Source: Halieaceae bacterium
GTDB lineage: Bacteria > Pseudomonadota > Gammaproteobacteria > Pseudomonadales > Halieaceae
Assembly (NCBI GenBank): GCA_011523115.1
Contig: WTHO01000215.1
Location: 1-20,299, forward strand
Reading direction: 5' to 3'
DNA: 20,299 nucleotides
In this document: positions 7,608-16,469 of the stretch, in pieces
Numbering within the stretch: the stretch's first letter is position 1
Layout of the letters: the number at the start of each line of letters is the position of its first letter
Program-made: the position numbers and the translations under genes
The notes under the pieces: model-generated
The model's input: the letters and a program-made list of their open reading frames with translations, nothing else
What the model was told of the DNA's origin: nothing
Database searches by the model: none

Positions 7608-9326
7608 ATGCGTGCCAGTGAATTCCTGCTCTCTACCTTGAAAGAGACGCCAGCAGACGCGGAAGTCGTCAGTCACCAGTTAATGCTGAGGGCTGGCCTG
7701 ATTCGCCGGGTCGCTGCCGGGATCTATAACTGGATGCCAATGGGGCTCCGGGTATTGCGAAAGGTAGAGCAGGTGGTTCGTGAAGAGATGGAGCGAGCTG
7801 GCGCACTGGAACTCACGATGCCGGTTGTGCAACCCGGTGAGCTGTGGGAAGAATCCGGGAGGTGGGAACAGTATGGCCCGGAACTGTGCCGATTGGAGGA
7901 CCGCCATCAGCGCCCGTTCTGCCTCGGACCGACGCATGAAGAAATCATCACCCAAATCGCGCGTAGCGAGATCAAAAGCTACAAACAGTTACCTATCAAC
8001 TTGTTCCAGATACAAACCAAGTTTCGCGACGAAATCCGGCCGCGGTTTGGTGTCATGCGGTCCCGCGAATTCATCATGAAAGATGCCTACTCGTTTCATA
8101 TTGACCAGGCTTCTCAGGAAGCTACCTACTGGCGGATGCACGAGGCATACACGACGATTTTCAGACGTCTGGGCCTGGACTTCCGGGCCGTCGAGGCTGA
8201 TACGGGCTCAATCGGCGGCAACCACTCTCACGAATTTCATGTCCTCGCCGAATCCGGTGAGGACGCCATCGCCTTCTCCACGGGGAGCGACTACGCGGCC
8301 AATGTTGAAATGGCCGCCGCGGTCACACTGCCAGCTAACCCCGAGGCGGCACAACCCGAACCGCCCGAACTGGAAAAATTCGCTACGCCAGGCCTCACCA
8401 CCATCGAAGCGCTAGCGGAGCACATGAACATCCCTGCCGAGCAGTCGATTAAGACCCTACTGGCAAACGACGAAGCGGGTCACTTGGTCGCGCTGGTAGT
8501 GCGCGGTGATCATCGGCTCAATGCCGTGAAAGCGGCGAAGCTGCCGGGCATGGCCTCACCATTGCAGTTGGCGGAACCGGATCAAGTCAGACAAAAGTTG
8601 GGGGCAGGGTTTGGCTCACTGGGACCCGTTGGCGCGCCCGTAAGGGTGGTTGTGGATCACACCGCAGCACAAATGCCCAGTTTCGTCTGCGGCGCCAACG
8701 AGGACGGATTCCATGTCAAGGGTGCTACCTGGTCGCGCGATGTCCCCAATGCTGAGTTCGCCGACATCCGAGAAATTGTCAGCGGAGACGCCAGCCCTTG
8801 TGGACAGGGAACCTTGGAAATTCGGCGCGGCATCGAGGTAGGCCATATTTTTCAGCTGGGTACCAAGTACTCTGAAACCATGAACGCCACCGTGCAGGAC
8901 GAGCAGGGCCGCAGCCAAGCGATGGTGATGGGCTGCTACGGCATCGGCATTACCCGTATTGTTGCGGCTGCAATAGAGCAAAATCATGACGACAAAGGCA
9001 TTATTTGGCCAGGCGCGATGACGCCTTTCGATGTTGCAATCGTCCCGTTGGGGATGGACAAATCCGAGCGCGTCCAGGCCGCAACAGAAGAGCTCTACCA
9101 TGCGTGCGAGCGTGCGGGGCTCTCCGCCTTTTTGGATGATCGGGCGGAACGCCCCGGCGTAAAATTCGCGGAGATGGAGTTACTGGGGATGCCAGTCCGC
9201 GTCACCATTGGCGAGCGGTCATTGGCTGAGGGCAAGCTTGAAATTACCCAGCGCCGGACTGGCGAGACCGAGATGATTTCACCCGAACAGGCCCTCGATC
9301 GCATCCACCGCCTGCTCAGCGCCTGA
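7608..9326 (+). CDS. proS: Prolyl-tRNA synthetase, bacterial type with editing domain
   Basis: 572 residues, the same length as E. coli ProRS. It starts [20 protein letters not shown]. Class II catalytic segments are [20 protein letters not shown], motif 2 [17 protein letters not shown] with MKDAYSFH, and motif 3 [17 protein letters not shown]. The YbaK-like editing insertion that clears Ala-tRNA-Pro lies at about 225-400 ([20 protein letters not shown] is visible). The C-terminal anticodon domain follows ([35 protein letters not shown]). It charges tRNA-Pro in the cytoplasm. A small lytic transglycosylase gene begins four bases after its stop and is probably co-transcribed. Confidence 0.98.
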   Translation: MRASEFLLSTLKETPADAEVVSHQLMLRAGLIRRVAAGIYNWMPMGLRVLRKVEQVVREEMERAGALELTMPVVQPGELWEESGRWEQYGPELCRLEDRHQRPFCLGPTHEEIITQIARSEIKSYKQLPINLFQIQTKFRDEIRPRFGVMRSREFIMKDAYSFHIDQASQEATYWRMHEAYTTIFRRLGLDFRAVEADTGSIGGNHSHEFHVLAESGEDAIAFSTGSDYAANVEMAAAVTLPANPEAAQPEPPELEKFATPGLTTIEALAEHMNIPAEQSIKTLLANDEAGHLVALVVRGDHRLNAVKAAKLPGMASPLQLAEPDQVRQKLGAGFGSLGPVGAPVRVVVDHTAAQMPSFVCGANEDGFHVKGATWSRDVPNAEFADIREIVSGDASPCGQGTLEIRRGIEVGHIFQLGTKYSETMNATVQDEQGRSQAMVMGCYGIGITRIVAAAIEQNHDDKGIIWPGAMTPFDVAIVPLGMDKSERVQAATEELYHACERAGLSAFLDDRAERPGVKFAEMELLGMPVRVTIGERSLAEGKLEITQRRTGETEMISPEQALDRIHRLLSA

Positions 9327-9330
9327 CTGA

Positions 9331-9918
9331 ATGCGCAGACGGCCTAGCCATGGAGTGCTGCTAATCTGCGGCATCATGTGGGCAGCATTGGGGCTGACCG
9401 CGAGCGACAGCGACCGTGCTGCCCTCTCCATTTATCTGGATCGCGCACTGTCAGAAGACGATGGTTTTGAAGATCGGTTTGACGCTGAGGTTTGGCTGGT
9501 CGATATGCAGCAACGGCTCACTCCATTGCTGCCCGACGCGCAGGAACGGCTGACGCTACTCACCCAGGTTCACCAGCAGGCGACTCGACTCGACCTGTCT
9601 CCCGAGCTAGTACTCTCGATTATTGAGGTGGAAAGCGGATTTGATCGTTATGCGGTCTCCCGAGCCGGGGCTCAAGGCCTGATGCAAGTGATGCCCTTTT
9701 GGAAGGAGGAGATCGGTCGGCCAGATGACAACCTCATTCATCCCGATACCAACCTCCGATACGGTTGCCACATACTCCGCTACTACCTTGATCGGGAGGC
9801 GCAGCATTTGTCACGTGCTTTGGCAGCGTACAACGGATCCAGCGGCAGCAGCCGCTACCCCGACAAGGTCCGAGCGGCCTGGCATGCCCGGTGGCGCAAT
9901 GGCCCGCTCGACTGGTGA
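9331..9918 (+). CDS. Small periplasmic SLT-domain lytic transglycosylase
   Basis: A 195-residue protein with a basic, hydrophobic N-terminal signal (about 1-24: RRRPSHGV, then LLICGIMWAALGLTA), probably cleaved at TA/SD. A linker precedes an SLT (goose-lysozyme-like) domain at about 85-190. Visible motifs are the catalytic glutamate in IEVESGFDRYAVSRAGAQGLMQVMP (Glu about 101), NLRYGCHILRYYL and ALAAYNGSSG. These enzymes cleave the glycan strand of peptidoglycan to a 1,6-anhydro end. There is no lipobox, so it should be periplasmic. It starts four bases after proS and probably depends on read-through from proS. The exact subfamily was not identified. Confidence 0.88.
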   Translation: MRRRPSHGVLLICGIMWAALGLTASDSDRAALSIYLDRALSEDDGFEDRFDAEVWLVDMQQRLTPLLPDAQERLTLLTQVHQQATRLDLSPELVLSIIEVESGFDRYAVSRAGAQGLMQVMPFWKEEIGRPDDNLIHPDTNLRYGCHILRYYLDREAQHLSRALAAYNGSSGSSRYPDKVRAAWHARWRNGPLDW

Positions 9919-9926
9919 GTACAGTG

Positions 9927-9955
9927 TTGCACGCGTAAACTCAGGCGAGCATAAA
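9927..9955 (+). promoter_or_regulatory. Possible promoter of the PuuA-like gene
   Basis: TTGCAC (9927-9932, 3/6 to consensus) and CATAAA (9950-9955, 4/6) are separated by exactly 17 bases. The expected start of transcription, about 9961-9963, falls within five bases of the gene's ATG at 9967, so the mRNA would have almost no leader. Weak boxes; tentative. Confidence 0.3.
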
Positions 9956-9966
9956 AGAGCCATGTA

Positions 9967-11310
9967 ATGTACTCAGACGCCGAAAATTTATTGTCAGAAC
10001 ACCCCACCGTCGAGACAGTCGAGGCACTCATCACTGATTGCAACGGCGCGGCCAGAGGCAAGTGGCTACCAATCGAAAAGCTGCCCGCTCTGATGACCGA
10101 GGGAATCAAGCTGCCCAAATCAGCCGTCGCTCAGGATATTTGGGGTCGCGACGTGCCGCGCATTGCGCTGGAAAATGGCGACATCGATGGCTGGTGCCAG
10201 GTAGTCCCCAACTCACTGGTGCCAGTGCTGGGCAACCGTGGCGTCGACAGAGCACAAGTTATCCTGAGCATGGTCAAGGATGACGGGACACCCCTGCTAT
10301 CAGACCCCCGCCAGGTCCTCGCCCATATCGTTGAAAAACTCCAGGCCAACCAGTTTCGCCCCCGGGTCGCCATCGAGTTGGAATTTAACCTGTTTAAAAA
10401 ACCCGGTGAGGGCGAATCGCTTCGCCAAGCCCTTCCCTCGGACCAGGAGACGGGGGGCAACCTCTATGGTCTGAGCGCTCTTGATGAGCACGCGGAACTG
10501 CTTCAGGAGGTCAAAGAGGCCTTCTTGGTGCAGGGCTTACCCTTTGAGGGAGTCCTGAAAGAGGCGGCACCGGCTCAATACGAAGTCAACGTCGCTTACG
10601 CCGATGACCCGCTTCTGTACTGCGATCAGATCATTCGCATGCAGCGGTGTATACGTGCCGTCGCGGAACGATTTGGATCTATCGCGAGCTTCATGCCCAA
10701 GCCCATGGAGAATCAGGCAGGCAACGGCATGCACCTTCATTGCTGTTTGCTGGATGACGAAGGAAACAACGTTTTCGACAGCGGCGATGTGGCAGGCACA
10801 GTATTGCTTCGCCACGCTGTCGCCGGCTGCCTTGAGCTCATGGCGGATACCCACCTGATTTTCGCACCCAGCTTTAACGCCTACCGTCGATTTCAAGCGG
10901 GCAACCACGCGCCCACGCAACCCAACTGGGGTTATGACAACCGCACAACGGCACTCAGGATCCCGGCAAGCCCCAGCATCGCGACCCGCATCGAGCATAG
11001 AGTCGCCGGTGCAGACAGCAATCCTTACCTCGCTGTCGCCGCACTCCTCGCCGGCATGTACCTCGGAATTGAGGGTGAGCTTGTCGCGCCTGACCCGATT
11101 GCTGGAAATGCCTGGGTGGAAGACGAGGGGAAACCGTCTTTGCCGGGGCACATGGCCGATGCCATTTCGCGCTTCTCATCGTCAGAAGGCGTGAGGCGCA
11201 CGCTCTCCAGTGAGTTCCAATCTGCTTTCAGTGAACTCAAAACGCAGGAACTGCTCGAGTTCGAGCGACGAGTGACCGACTTTGAGCTTGACACCTATCT
11301 CTCGATCTAA
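9967..11310 (+). CDS. Glutamine synthetase family protein, PuuA-like (gamma-glutamylpolyamine synthetase type)
   Basis: 447 residues, a full GS fold resembling E. coli PuuA from end to end. It has LITDCNGAARGKWLP near the N-terminus and the metal/glutamate site segments VAIELEFNLF (about 134-143), KEAAPAQYEVNV (198-209) and GNGMHLHCCL (about 253-262). NAYRRFQAGNHAPTQPNWGYDNRTTALRIP follows at about 304-333, and IEHRVAGADSNPYL carries the last metal glutamate. The tyrosine adenylylation segment of GlnA is absent. PuuA ligates glutamate to putrescine, and relatives act on other amines. No puu genes lie nearby, so the substrate is open. The start at 9967 follows the sequence ATGTAATG. Confidence 0.85.
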   Translation: MYSDAENLLSEHPTVETVEALITDCNGAARGKWLPIEKLPALMTEGIKLPKSAVAQDIWGRDVPRIALENGDIDGWCQVVPNSLVPVLGNRGVDRAQVILSMVKDDGTPLLSDPRQVLAHIVEKLQANQFRPRVAIELEFNLFKKPGEGESLRQALPSDQETGGNLYGLSALDEHAELLQEVKEAFLVQGLPFEGVLKEAAPAQYEVNVAYADDPLLYCDQIIRMQRCIRAVAERFGSIASFMPKPMENQAGNGMHLHCCLLDDEGNNVFDSGDVAGTVLLRHAVAGCLELMADTHLIFAPSFNAYRRFQAGNHAPTQPNWGYDNRTTALRIPASPSIATRIEHRVAGADSNPYLAVAALLAGMYLGIEGELVAPDPIAGNAWVEDEGKPSLPGHMADAISRFSSSEGVRRTLSSEFQSAFSELKTQELLEFERRVTDFELDTYLSI

Positions 11311-11340
11311 TGAGCGTGTGCGCTAAGCGAGCAAGAACAA

Positions 11341-11368
11341 TCCACAGCGGGTCCGCCCTGCGTATAGT
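11341..11368 (+). promoter_or_regulatory. Probable sigma-70 promoter of the glutathione peroxidase gene
   Basis: TCCACA (11341-11346, 4/6) and TATAGT (11363-11368, 5/6) are separated by 16 bases, about 57 bases before the ATG. No OxyR or other operator was recognised. Confidence 0.4.
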
Positions 11369-11425
11369 TCAGCATGCGCTGTGCAACTGGCACCGCCTCA
11401 ATCCTACGAGCTCAAGGAATCAGGC

Positions 11426-11905
11426 ATGACATCCGTGACAGACTTTTCTGCTGCGCTGGCGACCGGCGAAAATCAGAACCTGAGCGAATTCAGCGGCAAG
11501 GTGCTGCTCATCGTCAACACGGCCTCCAAATGTGGGTTTACTCCGCAATACACCGGGTTGGAACACCTACACCAAACCTTCAGCGCACGGGGTTTCTCTG
11601 TGCTCGCCTTCCCATGCAATCAGTTTGGCGGACAGGAACCGGGCTCTGAGGAAGAGATCCAGTCCTTCTGCGATCTTAACTATCAAACCAGCTTCCCGTT
11701 GTTCAGCAAAATAGAAGTAAACGGCGCTTCGAGCCACCCGCTGTTTGCTCACCTAAAAGAGCAGGCCCCGGGCGTTTTGGGAAGCCGGCGTATCAAATGG
11801 AACTTCACAAAATTTCTGGTGAACCAGCAAGGTGAGGTGGTCGCTCGATACGCACCGTCCACCAAGCCCGAGGCCATCGCAGGGGACATCGAGGCGCTGC
11901 TCTGA
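11426..11905 (+). CDS. Glutathione peroxidase family protein, thioredoxin-dependent 2-Cys type
   Basis: A 159-residue thioredoxin-fold peroxidase. The peroxidatic cysteine is in NTASKCGFTPQY (Cys about 36). Gln about 70 in AFPCNQFGGQEPG and Trp about 125 in KWNFTKFLV complete the catalytic set. A cysteine at about 82 (SFCDLNYQ) matches the resolving cysteine of the monomeric, thioredoxin-using group, so reduction by thioredoxin rather than glutathione is likely. It uses Cys, not selenocysteine. It reduces hydrogen and lipid hydroperoxides. AAGGA seven bases before the ATG at 11426 favours this start over a GTG at 11381. It ends six bases from the convergent prfC stop. Confidence 0.92.
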   Translation: MTSVTDFSAALATGENQNLSEFSGKVLLIVNTASKCGFTPQYTGLEHLHQTFSARGFSVLAFPCNQFGGQEPGSEEEIQSFCDLNYQTSFPLFSKIEVNGASSHPLFAHLKEQAPGVLGSRRIKWNFTKFLVNQQGEVVARYAPSTKPEAIAGDIEALL

Positions 11906-11911
11906 GGCGCA

Positions 11912-13489
11912 TCAGTGCTCGCGAGTTTCTCTGAAACGGATGTCCGGCCAGCGTTCCTCCATTAAGGACAAATTGACCCGGGTGGGCGCCAAGTAGGTGA
12001 GATATCCGCCGCCGTCCTCAGAGAGATGCTCTTGCGCCTTCTTGCGAAACTCCTCGAGTTGTCGCTCATCCTCCGCCTCGATCCAGCGCGCGGTGTAGAT
12101 ATTCACGGGTTCGTAAATCGCTTCGACTTTGTACTCATCAGCCAGTCGATATGCCACTACATCAAACTGGAGTTGGCCAACCGCGCCGACAATCAGGTCA
12201 CTGTTAATAAGGGGTGAGAAGACCTGCGTGGATCCCTCTTCGGACAGCTGTTGCAGACCTTTCTGCAGCGCCTTGGTCTTCATAGGATCGGTGAGGCGGA
12301 TGCGACGAAAGAGTTCCGGCGCGAAGTGGGGGATGCCGGTGAATCGTAGCGTTTCACCGGTAGTGAACGTATCACCAATTTGGATCGTACCGTGGTTATG
12401 CAAACCAATGATGTCCCCAGCCACCGCTGATTCCACGACCGTTCGATCCCCCGCCCTGAACGTTACCGCGTCGGCGATCCGCACATCCTTATCGAGGCGG
12501 ACGTGGCGCATCTTCATTCCCTTGTCGTACCGACCGGAGCAAATTCTCATAAAAGCGATGCGGTCCCGGTGTTTGGGGTCCATGTTTGCCTGTATTTTGA
12601 ATACGAAACCGGTGAAATCAGGCTGCGATGCCTCGATGGTGCGCTCGGATGACGGCCTCGACTGCGGGGCTGGAGCCCACTCAACAAAGTCGTTCAGCAT
12701 CTCGCGGACACCAAAATTACCCAGCGCTGTACCGAAGAAAACCGGCGTCAGCTGACCCGCGAGAAATGCGTCCAAGGAAAACTCATGCGAGGCGCCCCGG
12801 ACCAACTCAATCTGCTCCAGAAAGTCCTCATACTCGTCTCCCAACAAATCGCGGGCCGCGGCCGAGTCAATGCCATCGATCACATCCTCCTCGGCTAGCA
12901 CTGCGCCTTGCCCGGCGTGATAGCACTGAATCGTATCGCTATAGAGGTTATACACCCCGCGGAATTCCCGGCCCATGCCGATGGGCCAATTGATTGGTGC
13001 ACCAGCGATGCCCAGCACCTGCTCGACCTCATCAACCAGTTCAATCGGGTCGCGGATATCCCGATCGAGTTTATTCACAAAGGTGACAATGGGGGTGTCG
13101 CGGAGACGGCAGACATTCATCAGCTTGATGGTTCTATCTTCCACGCCCTTTGCGCCATCAATCACCATGAGCGCCGAATCGACGGCGGTGAGCGTCCGGT
13201 AAGTGTCCTCCGAAAAGTCCTCGTGCCCGGGTGTATCTAGCAGGTTGACCCATCGATTGCGGTAGGGAAATTGCATGACCGAAGACGTCACAGAGATGCC
13301 CCGTTCCTGTTCCAACGCCATCCAATCCGACGTGGCATGAGGCCCCTTTTTACCTTTTACCGAACCGGCGACTTGAATAGCTTGACCGAGCAACAGCAAC
13401 TTTTCGGTCATCGTCGTTTTACCCGCGTCAGGGTGCGAAATGATGGCAAAGGTGCGACGCGCTGCGATATCGCGCTGTAGTTCCGACAT
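11912..13489 (-). CDS. prfC: Peptide chain release factor 3 (RF3)
   Basis: A 525-residue translational GTPase (E. coli: 529). G1 is SHPDAGKTT (18-26), the switch region is [16 protein letters not shown]3 is DTPGHEDFS (85-93) and G4 is NKLDRD (139-144). Domain II follows ([21 protein letters not shown]), then the RF3-type domain III ([15 protein letters not shown]). It removes RF1/RF2 from the ribosome after peptide release. AGGAGGGG just upstream is a strong Shine-Dalgarno for the ATG at 13489. It sits where lipA often follows lipB in relatives, and it has its own promoter overlapping the end of lipB. Confidence 0.97.
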   Translation of the reverse strand: MSELQRDIAARRTFAIISHPDAGKTTMTEKLLLLGQAIQVAGSVKGKKGPHATSDWMALEQERGISVTSSVMQFPYRNRWVNLLDTPGHEDFSEDTYRTLTAVDSALMVIDGAKGVEDRTIKLMNVCRLRDTPIVTFVNKLDRDIRDPIELVDEVEQVLGIAGAPINWPIGMGREFRGVYNLYSDTIQCYHAGQGAVLAEEDVIDGIDSAAARDLLGDEYEDFLEQIELVRGASHEFSLDAFLAGQLTPVFFGTALGNFGVREMLNDFVEWAPAPQSRPSSERTIEASQPDFTGFVFKIQANMDPKHRDRIAFMRICSGRYDKGMKMRHVRLDKDVRIADAVTFRAGDRTVVESAVAGDIIGLHNHGTIQIGDTFTTGETLRFTGIPHFAPELFRRIRLTDPMKTKALQKGLQQLSEEGSTQVFSPLINSDLIVGAVGQLQFDVVAYRLADEYKVEAIYEPVNIYTARWIEAEDERQLEEFRKKAQEHLSEDGGGYLTYLAPTRVNLSLMEERWPDIRFRETREH

Positions 13490-13512
13490 GACCCCTCCTC
13501 AAGCGAGGCGGG

Positions 13513-13541
13513 ATTATGACAGCCAATGGGAGTGACGTCAG
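13513..13541 (-). promoter_or_regulatory. prfC: Probable sigma-70 promoter of prfC with extended -10
   Basis: On the minus strand, CTGACG (13541-13536, 4/6) and CATAAT (13518-13513, 5/6) are separated by exactly 17 bases. TGT precedes the -10, making an extended -10. The -35 overlaps the lipB stop codon. Transcription should start near 13506, giving a leader of about 17 bases containing the strong ribosome-binding site. Confidence 0.55.
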
Positions 13542-14152
13542 GCGGTTGCGGCGAGACCGCTCACAAGGTGGGTGAGCAGTGATTTACCCACTTTCTCCAT
13601 ATCGGGGCACCGCTCTCCGAGGAGCAGTGCCATCGACGTCACCTCCAAGCCGGCATGGCCACAGGGGTTGATCCCGGTAAAGGGCGTGAGGTCCATATCT
13701 ACATTGAGAGACAATCCGTGATAACTGCGACCCCGACTCACCTTAAGCCCCAACGCACCGATCTTGCGTCCCTCGACATACACGCCTCGCGCACTCGGGT
13801 CCCCATAGGCATCGATGTCCCAATCCGCCAGCACATTGACCACTGCCATCTCGAGGCGATGCACCAGCTCGCGCACATTCATATTTGCCCTGCGTAAGTC
13901 GAATAACACATAGGCCACCCACTGACCGGGCCCGTGGTAGGTCACCTGTCCGCCCCGGTCAACGTGAACAACCGGGATCTCGCGGTTATCGAGAATGTGT
14001 TCTTTCTTGCCGGTCAGACCCTGCGTAAAGACAGGTGGATGCTCAAGAAGCCAGATTTCATCCTCAGTCTCAGGACCTCGCTCGGCGGTAAACGTTTTCA
14101 TTTCCTGGAGAGTTGGCGCGTAGTCGACCACACCTAAACGGCGACAATTCAT
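13538..14152 (-). CDS. lipB: Lipoyl (octanoyl) transferase LipB
   Basis: 204 residues. It moves the octanoyl group from acyl carrier protein to lipoyl domains of pyruvate and 2-oxoglutarate dehydrogenases and the glycine cleavage system; LipA then adds sulfur. Visible motifs are RGGQVTYHGPGQWVAY (66-81), the catalytic lysine in EGRKIGALGLK (about 130) and the catalytic cysteine in GINPCGHAGLEV (Cys about 164). The start lies four bases after the ybeD stop, and the order dacA-ybeD-lipB is conserved in E. coli and Pseudomonas. lipA is not in the window. Confidence 0.96.
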   Translation of the reverse strand: MNCRRLGVVDYAPTLQEMKTFTAERGPETEDEIWLLEHPPVFTQGLTGKKEHILDNREIPVVHVDRGGQVTYHGPGQWVAYVLFDLRRANMNVRELVHRLEMAVVNVLADWDIDAYGDPSARGVYVEGRKIGALGLKVSRGRSYHGLSLNVDMDLTPFTGINPCGHAGLEVTSMALLLGERCPDMEKVGKSLLTHLVSGLAATA

Positions 14153-14156
14153 TGAC

Positions 14157-14423
14157 TCAGATCACCATTGATACCAGCCCCGAGTCCATCAGGTCCCGAT
14201 GGATGTCGCGCAATTGCGCCTCACTCTGGGCTTCAATGGTGACGGTAATGGAGTGGAAAGTGCCTTTGCGCGAGGGCTTCACCACCACGTCTTCCTCCGC
14301 AAAACCAGGCGCTCGCTGGTGAAAGATCGACAATACAGTCGGTTGAAAAGCCTCTACCGCGCGCCCGAGCACCTTTATGGGATAGCGACAGGGAAAAACA
14401 ATTTTCGGGGGGTCTTGGCTCAC
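14157..14423 (-). CDS. ybeD: YbeD, DUF493 family protein
   Basis: An 88-residue DUF493/YbeD protein with an ACT-like small alpha/beta fold. Typical segments are IVFPCRYPIKVLGRA and GTFHSITVTIEAQSEAQLRDIHRDL, ending in GLVSMVI. Its function is not settled; it has been proposed to be a regulatory domain and is almost always between dacA and lipB. The start is a GTG at 14423, six bases after the dacA TGA, with GAG upstream as a weak ribosome-binding site. No better ATG exists in frame. Confidence 0.9.
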   Translation of the reverse strand: MSQDPPKIVFPCRYPIKVLGRAVEAFQPTVLSIFHQRAPGFAEEDVVVKPSRKGTFHSITVTIEAQSEAQLRDIHRDLMDSGLVSMVI

Positions 14424-14429
14424 CCGGTC

Positions 14430-15611
14430 TCAACCCAGTAACTGCTGAAACCACAGTACAATCGTGTCCCATAGGCGGGCAAAGAAACCCGCGGGTTCGA
14501 CTCGTTGCAACACCCTAAGCGGCACCTCCGATACAACTTCACCATCCCGGAGAAGAGTGACTCGCCCCACCACGTCGTTGACGTCGAGCGGCGCCACCAG
14601 TGGCTCATCTACCTCAACCTGCGTGTCGATGCTCGCGGTACTGCGAGGGAGTGTCAGCACCACCTCGTCTGTTACGCCGAGCGCCACCTGTTTCGACTGC
14701 CCCTTCCATACCCGCGCCTCGCTCAGCGACGCGTCTTGTGTCAAGGGGCGCAGCGTTTCGAAAAACCGGAAGCCATAGTTCAGCAAACTACGTGTCTCCG
14801 CCTTGCGGCTGGCGGTGGAACTACTGCCCATCACAACTGACACCAACCGCATTCCCTCGCGTTCTGCCGAAGCGACCAGCCCATAACCCGCCACCCTCGT
14901 ATAGCCCGTCTTCAGGCCATCAACGGAGGGATCTTCGCGTAGCAGATGATTACGGTTGTACTGGGTGATGTCGTTGTAGGTGTAACTTTGCTCCTTGTAC
15001 ACCGCGTATCGCTCCGGGTGATCTCTGATGGCAGCCACCGCCGTAGTGGCCAGATCTCTGGCAGTCGACAAATGATCAGGGTGAGGCAACCCGTGGCTAT
15101 TCTCAAAATGTGTCCGGGTCAGGCCCATTTCCTCGGCGTAACGGTTCATGAGATCAACAAAGGCAGCCTCGCTACCGGCAATGTGCTCGGCGATGGCCAC
15201 TGTCGCGTCATTGCCCGAGGAAATCACTATGCCGCGCTCTAACTCCGCAACCGTGACGGGCTTACCAGGCTCAATCCACATGAGCGATGAGCCGTTGAAT
15301 ACCGGGTTCTGCGACCAGGCATTGCGGCTAACACGCACGGTGTCATCAAGGGCGAGGCGGCCCAAAGCAACCTCCTCCGCCAAAATATACGCCGTCATGA
15401 GTTTGGTCAGGCTGGCGGGCGGCAACTGCAAATCAGGGTTGTGTTCGACCAGCACTGCGCCGGTATCAAAATCGACCAAGAGATAGGAATCAGCGTTAAT
15501 CGATGGCGGGGAAGGGACCAGAGCGGTGTTCGCCAACGCAACTGAAGGTACCAGCACAGCCCCCAAAAGCCATGCGGACCAGTACCGGCGTATCCGTATC
15601 GCTGTTTGCAT
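14430..15611 (-). CDS. dacA: D-alanyl-D-alanine carboxypeptidase (PBP5 family)
   Basis: 393 residues with a cleavable signal (MQTAIRIRRYWSAWLLGAVL, then VPSVALA). The penicillin-binding domain carries SLTK (Ser 67, Lys 70), SGN (132-134) and KTG (234-236). A C-terminal beta domain follows, then a terminal amphipathic anchor (GFFARLWDTIVLWFQQLLG) typical of PBP5/6. It trims the terminal D-Ala of pentapeptides at the periplasmic face. The ATG at 15611 has GAGGGG upstream; an in-frame upstream start at 15671 would disturb the signal peptide. It follows rlpA after 78 bases, the largest gap in this operon, which may hold a weak promoter (TACACT-like -10). Confidence 0.96.
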   Translation of the reverse strand: MQTAIRIRRYWSAWLLGAVLVPSVALANTALVPSPPSINADSYLLVDFDTGAVLVEHNPDLQLPPASLTKLMTAYILAEEVALGRLALDDTVRVSRNAWSQNPVFNGSSLMWIEPGKPVTVAELERGIVISSGNDATVAIAEHIAGSEAAFVDLMNRYAEEMGLTRTHFENSHGLPHPDHLSTARDLATTAVAAIRDHPERYAVYKEQSYTYNDITQYNRNHLLREDPSVDGLKTGYTRVAGYGLVASAEREGMRLVSVVMGSSSTASRKAETRSLLNYGFRFFETLRPLTQDASLSEARVWKGQSKQVALGVTDEVVLTLPRSTASIDTQVEVDEPLVAPLDVNDVVGRVTLLRDGEVVSEVPLRVLQRVEPAGFFARLWDTIVLWFQQLLG

Positions 15612-15689
15612 GGAATGCCCCTCTCCGCAGGCTACGGCAACAAAGTGAGTGAGTGTACGCGGGCGCGGCACCGGATCACAGTCAGCACC

Positions 15690-16469
15690 TCAGGGCAGCC
15701 TGATCAGAGCAGAATATCCGCCCGCTTCGAGGATATCCTGTGCACGCTGAAGCGCCGATGGGTTATCGAAAGGACCTACCCGTACACGATGAAGGCGTTG
15801 CCCCCTGACATCAACCGCGGTAATCGCCATGGGATATTCCCACCCTTGGCGGTCAGCGGCCTCCTGTGAGACTCGCTCGGCAGTCTGCAGCGATTTGAAG
15901 GCGCCCAACTGTAAGTATCGGTATCGCTCGGCAGCCGATCCCTGCTGAGGCTCATGACTCGGCGGCGTCACGACCTCGACCCGGACCGGTGCAGTACCAG
16001 ATTCAGCGAAACCCAGGGCGAGGGCGGCGCCATAAGAAAGGTCAATCAAGCGGCTGTCGTGGAAGGGGCCCCTGTCGTTGACGCGGAGCACCACGGTCCG
16101 CTGGTTGCGGAGATTGGTCACCCGCACATAGCTTGGTATCGGCAATGATCGATGGGCCGCCGTGGCAGCGAACACATCGTAAATGTCGCCATTGGCTGTC
16201 TGCCTCCCATGAAACTTCATGCCATACCAGGATGCGATGCCCTCCTCGACATAATCGTCGGCTGTCGACAGCACCGTGTAGGTCTGACCCTTAACGTGGT
16301 AGGGACTTCGGTTGCCTCGGGTCGGGGCAGGTTCATTTTGCGGTACCGCGTCCTGCCAAATCCGTTTTGTATGCGACACCGGCGCGCCATCCGGTAGCAC
16401 TGGCTGCGCGATGGCTACCTCGAGAGGGCCAACAACAAGCAGCATGAAGGCAAGAGCACCTCTCGTCAT
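15690..16469 (-). CDS. rlpA: RlpA, DPBB and SPOR domain lytic transglycosylase
   Basis: 259 residues. An N-terminal signal (TRGALAFMLLVVGPLEVAIA) precedes a linker. The double-psi beta-barrel domain is at about 75-165 (EEGIASWYGMKFHGRQTANG, TAAHRSLPIPSYVRVTNL, RVNDRGPFHDSRLIDLSYGAA), with the conserved His and Asp of RlpA. The SPOR domain at about 185-257 (YLQLGAFKSLQTAERV to GGYSALIRLP) targets septal, denuded glycan. RlpA of Pseudomonas cleaves such strands. Usually it is a lipoprotein, but no cysteine lies near the signal here. A stop codon eight codons upstream in frame rules out a longer form. It overlaps mltB by ATGA. Confidence 0.94.
   Translation of the reverse strand: MTRGALAFMLLVVGPLEVAIAQPVLPDGAPVSHTKRIWQDAVPQNEPAPTRGNRSPYHVKGQTYTVLSTADDYVEEGIASWYGMKFHGRQTANGDIYDVFAATAAHRSLPIPSYVRVTNLRNQRTVVLRVNDRGPFHDSRLIDLSYGAALALGFAESGTAPVRVEVVTPPSHEPQQGSAAERYRYLQLGAFKSLQTAERVSQEAADRQGWEYPMAITAVDVRGQRLHRVRVGPFDNPSALQRAQDILEAGGYSALIRLP

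Noticed and set aside
7404..7676. Long upstream extension of the HU-like protein
   Set aside because: The additional residues have no HU similarity and run through the divergent promoter region into proS.
8616..9101. 161-codon antisense open frame in proS
   Set aside because: It lies opposite a well-conserved gene and its product is unlike any family I know; best explained as a shadow of high-GC coding sequence.
10537..11151. 204-codon antisense open frame in the PuuA-like gene
   Set aside because: It mirrors conserved GS codons on the other strand, with no ribosome-binding site or recognisable domain.
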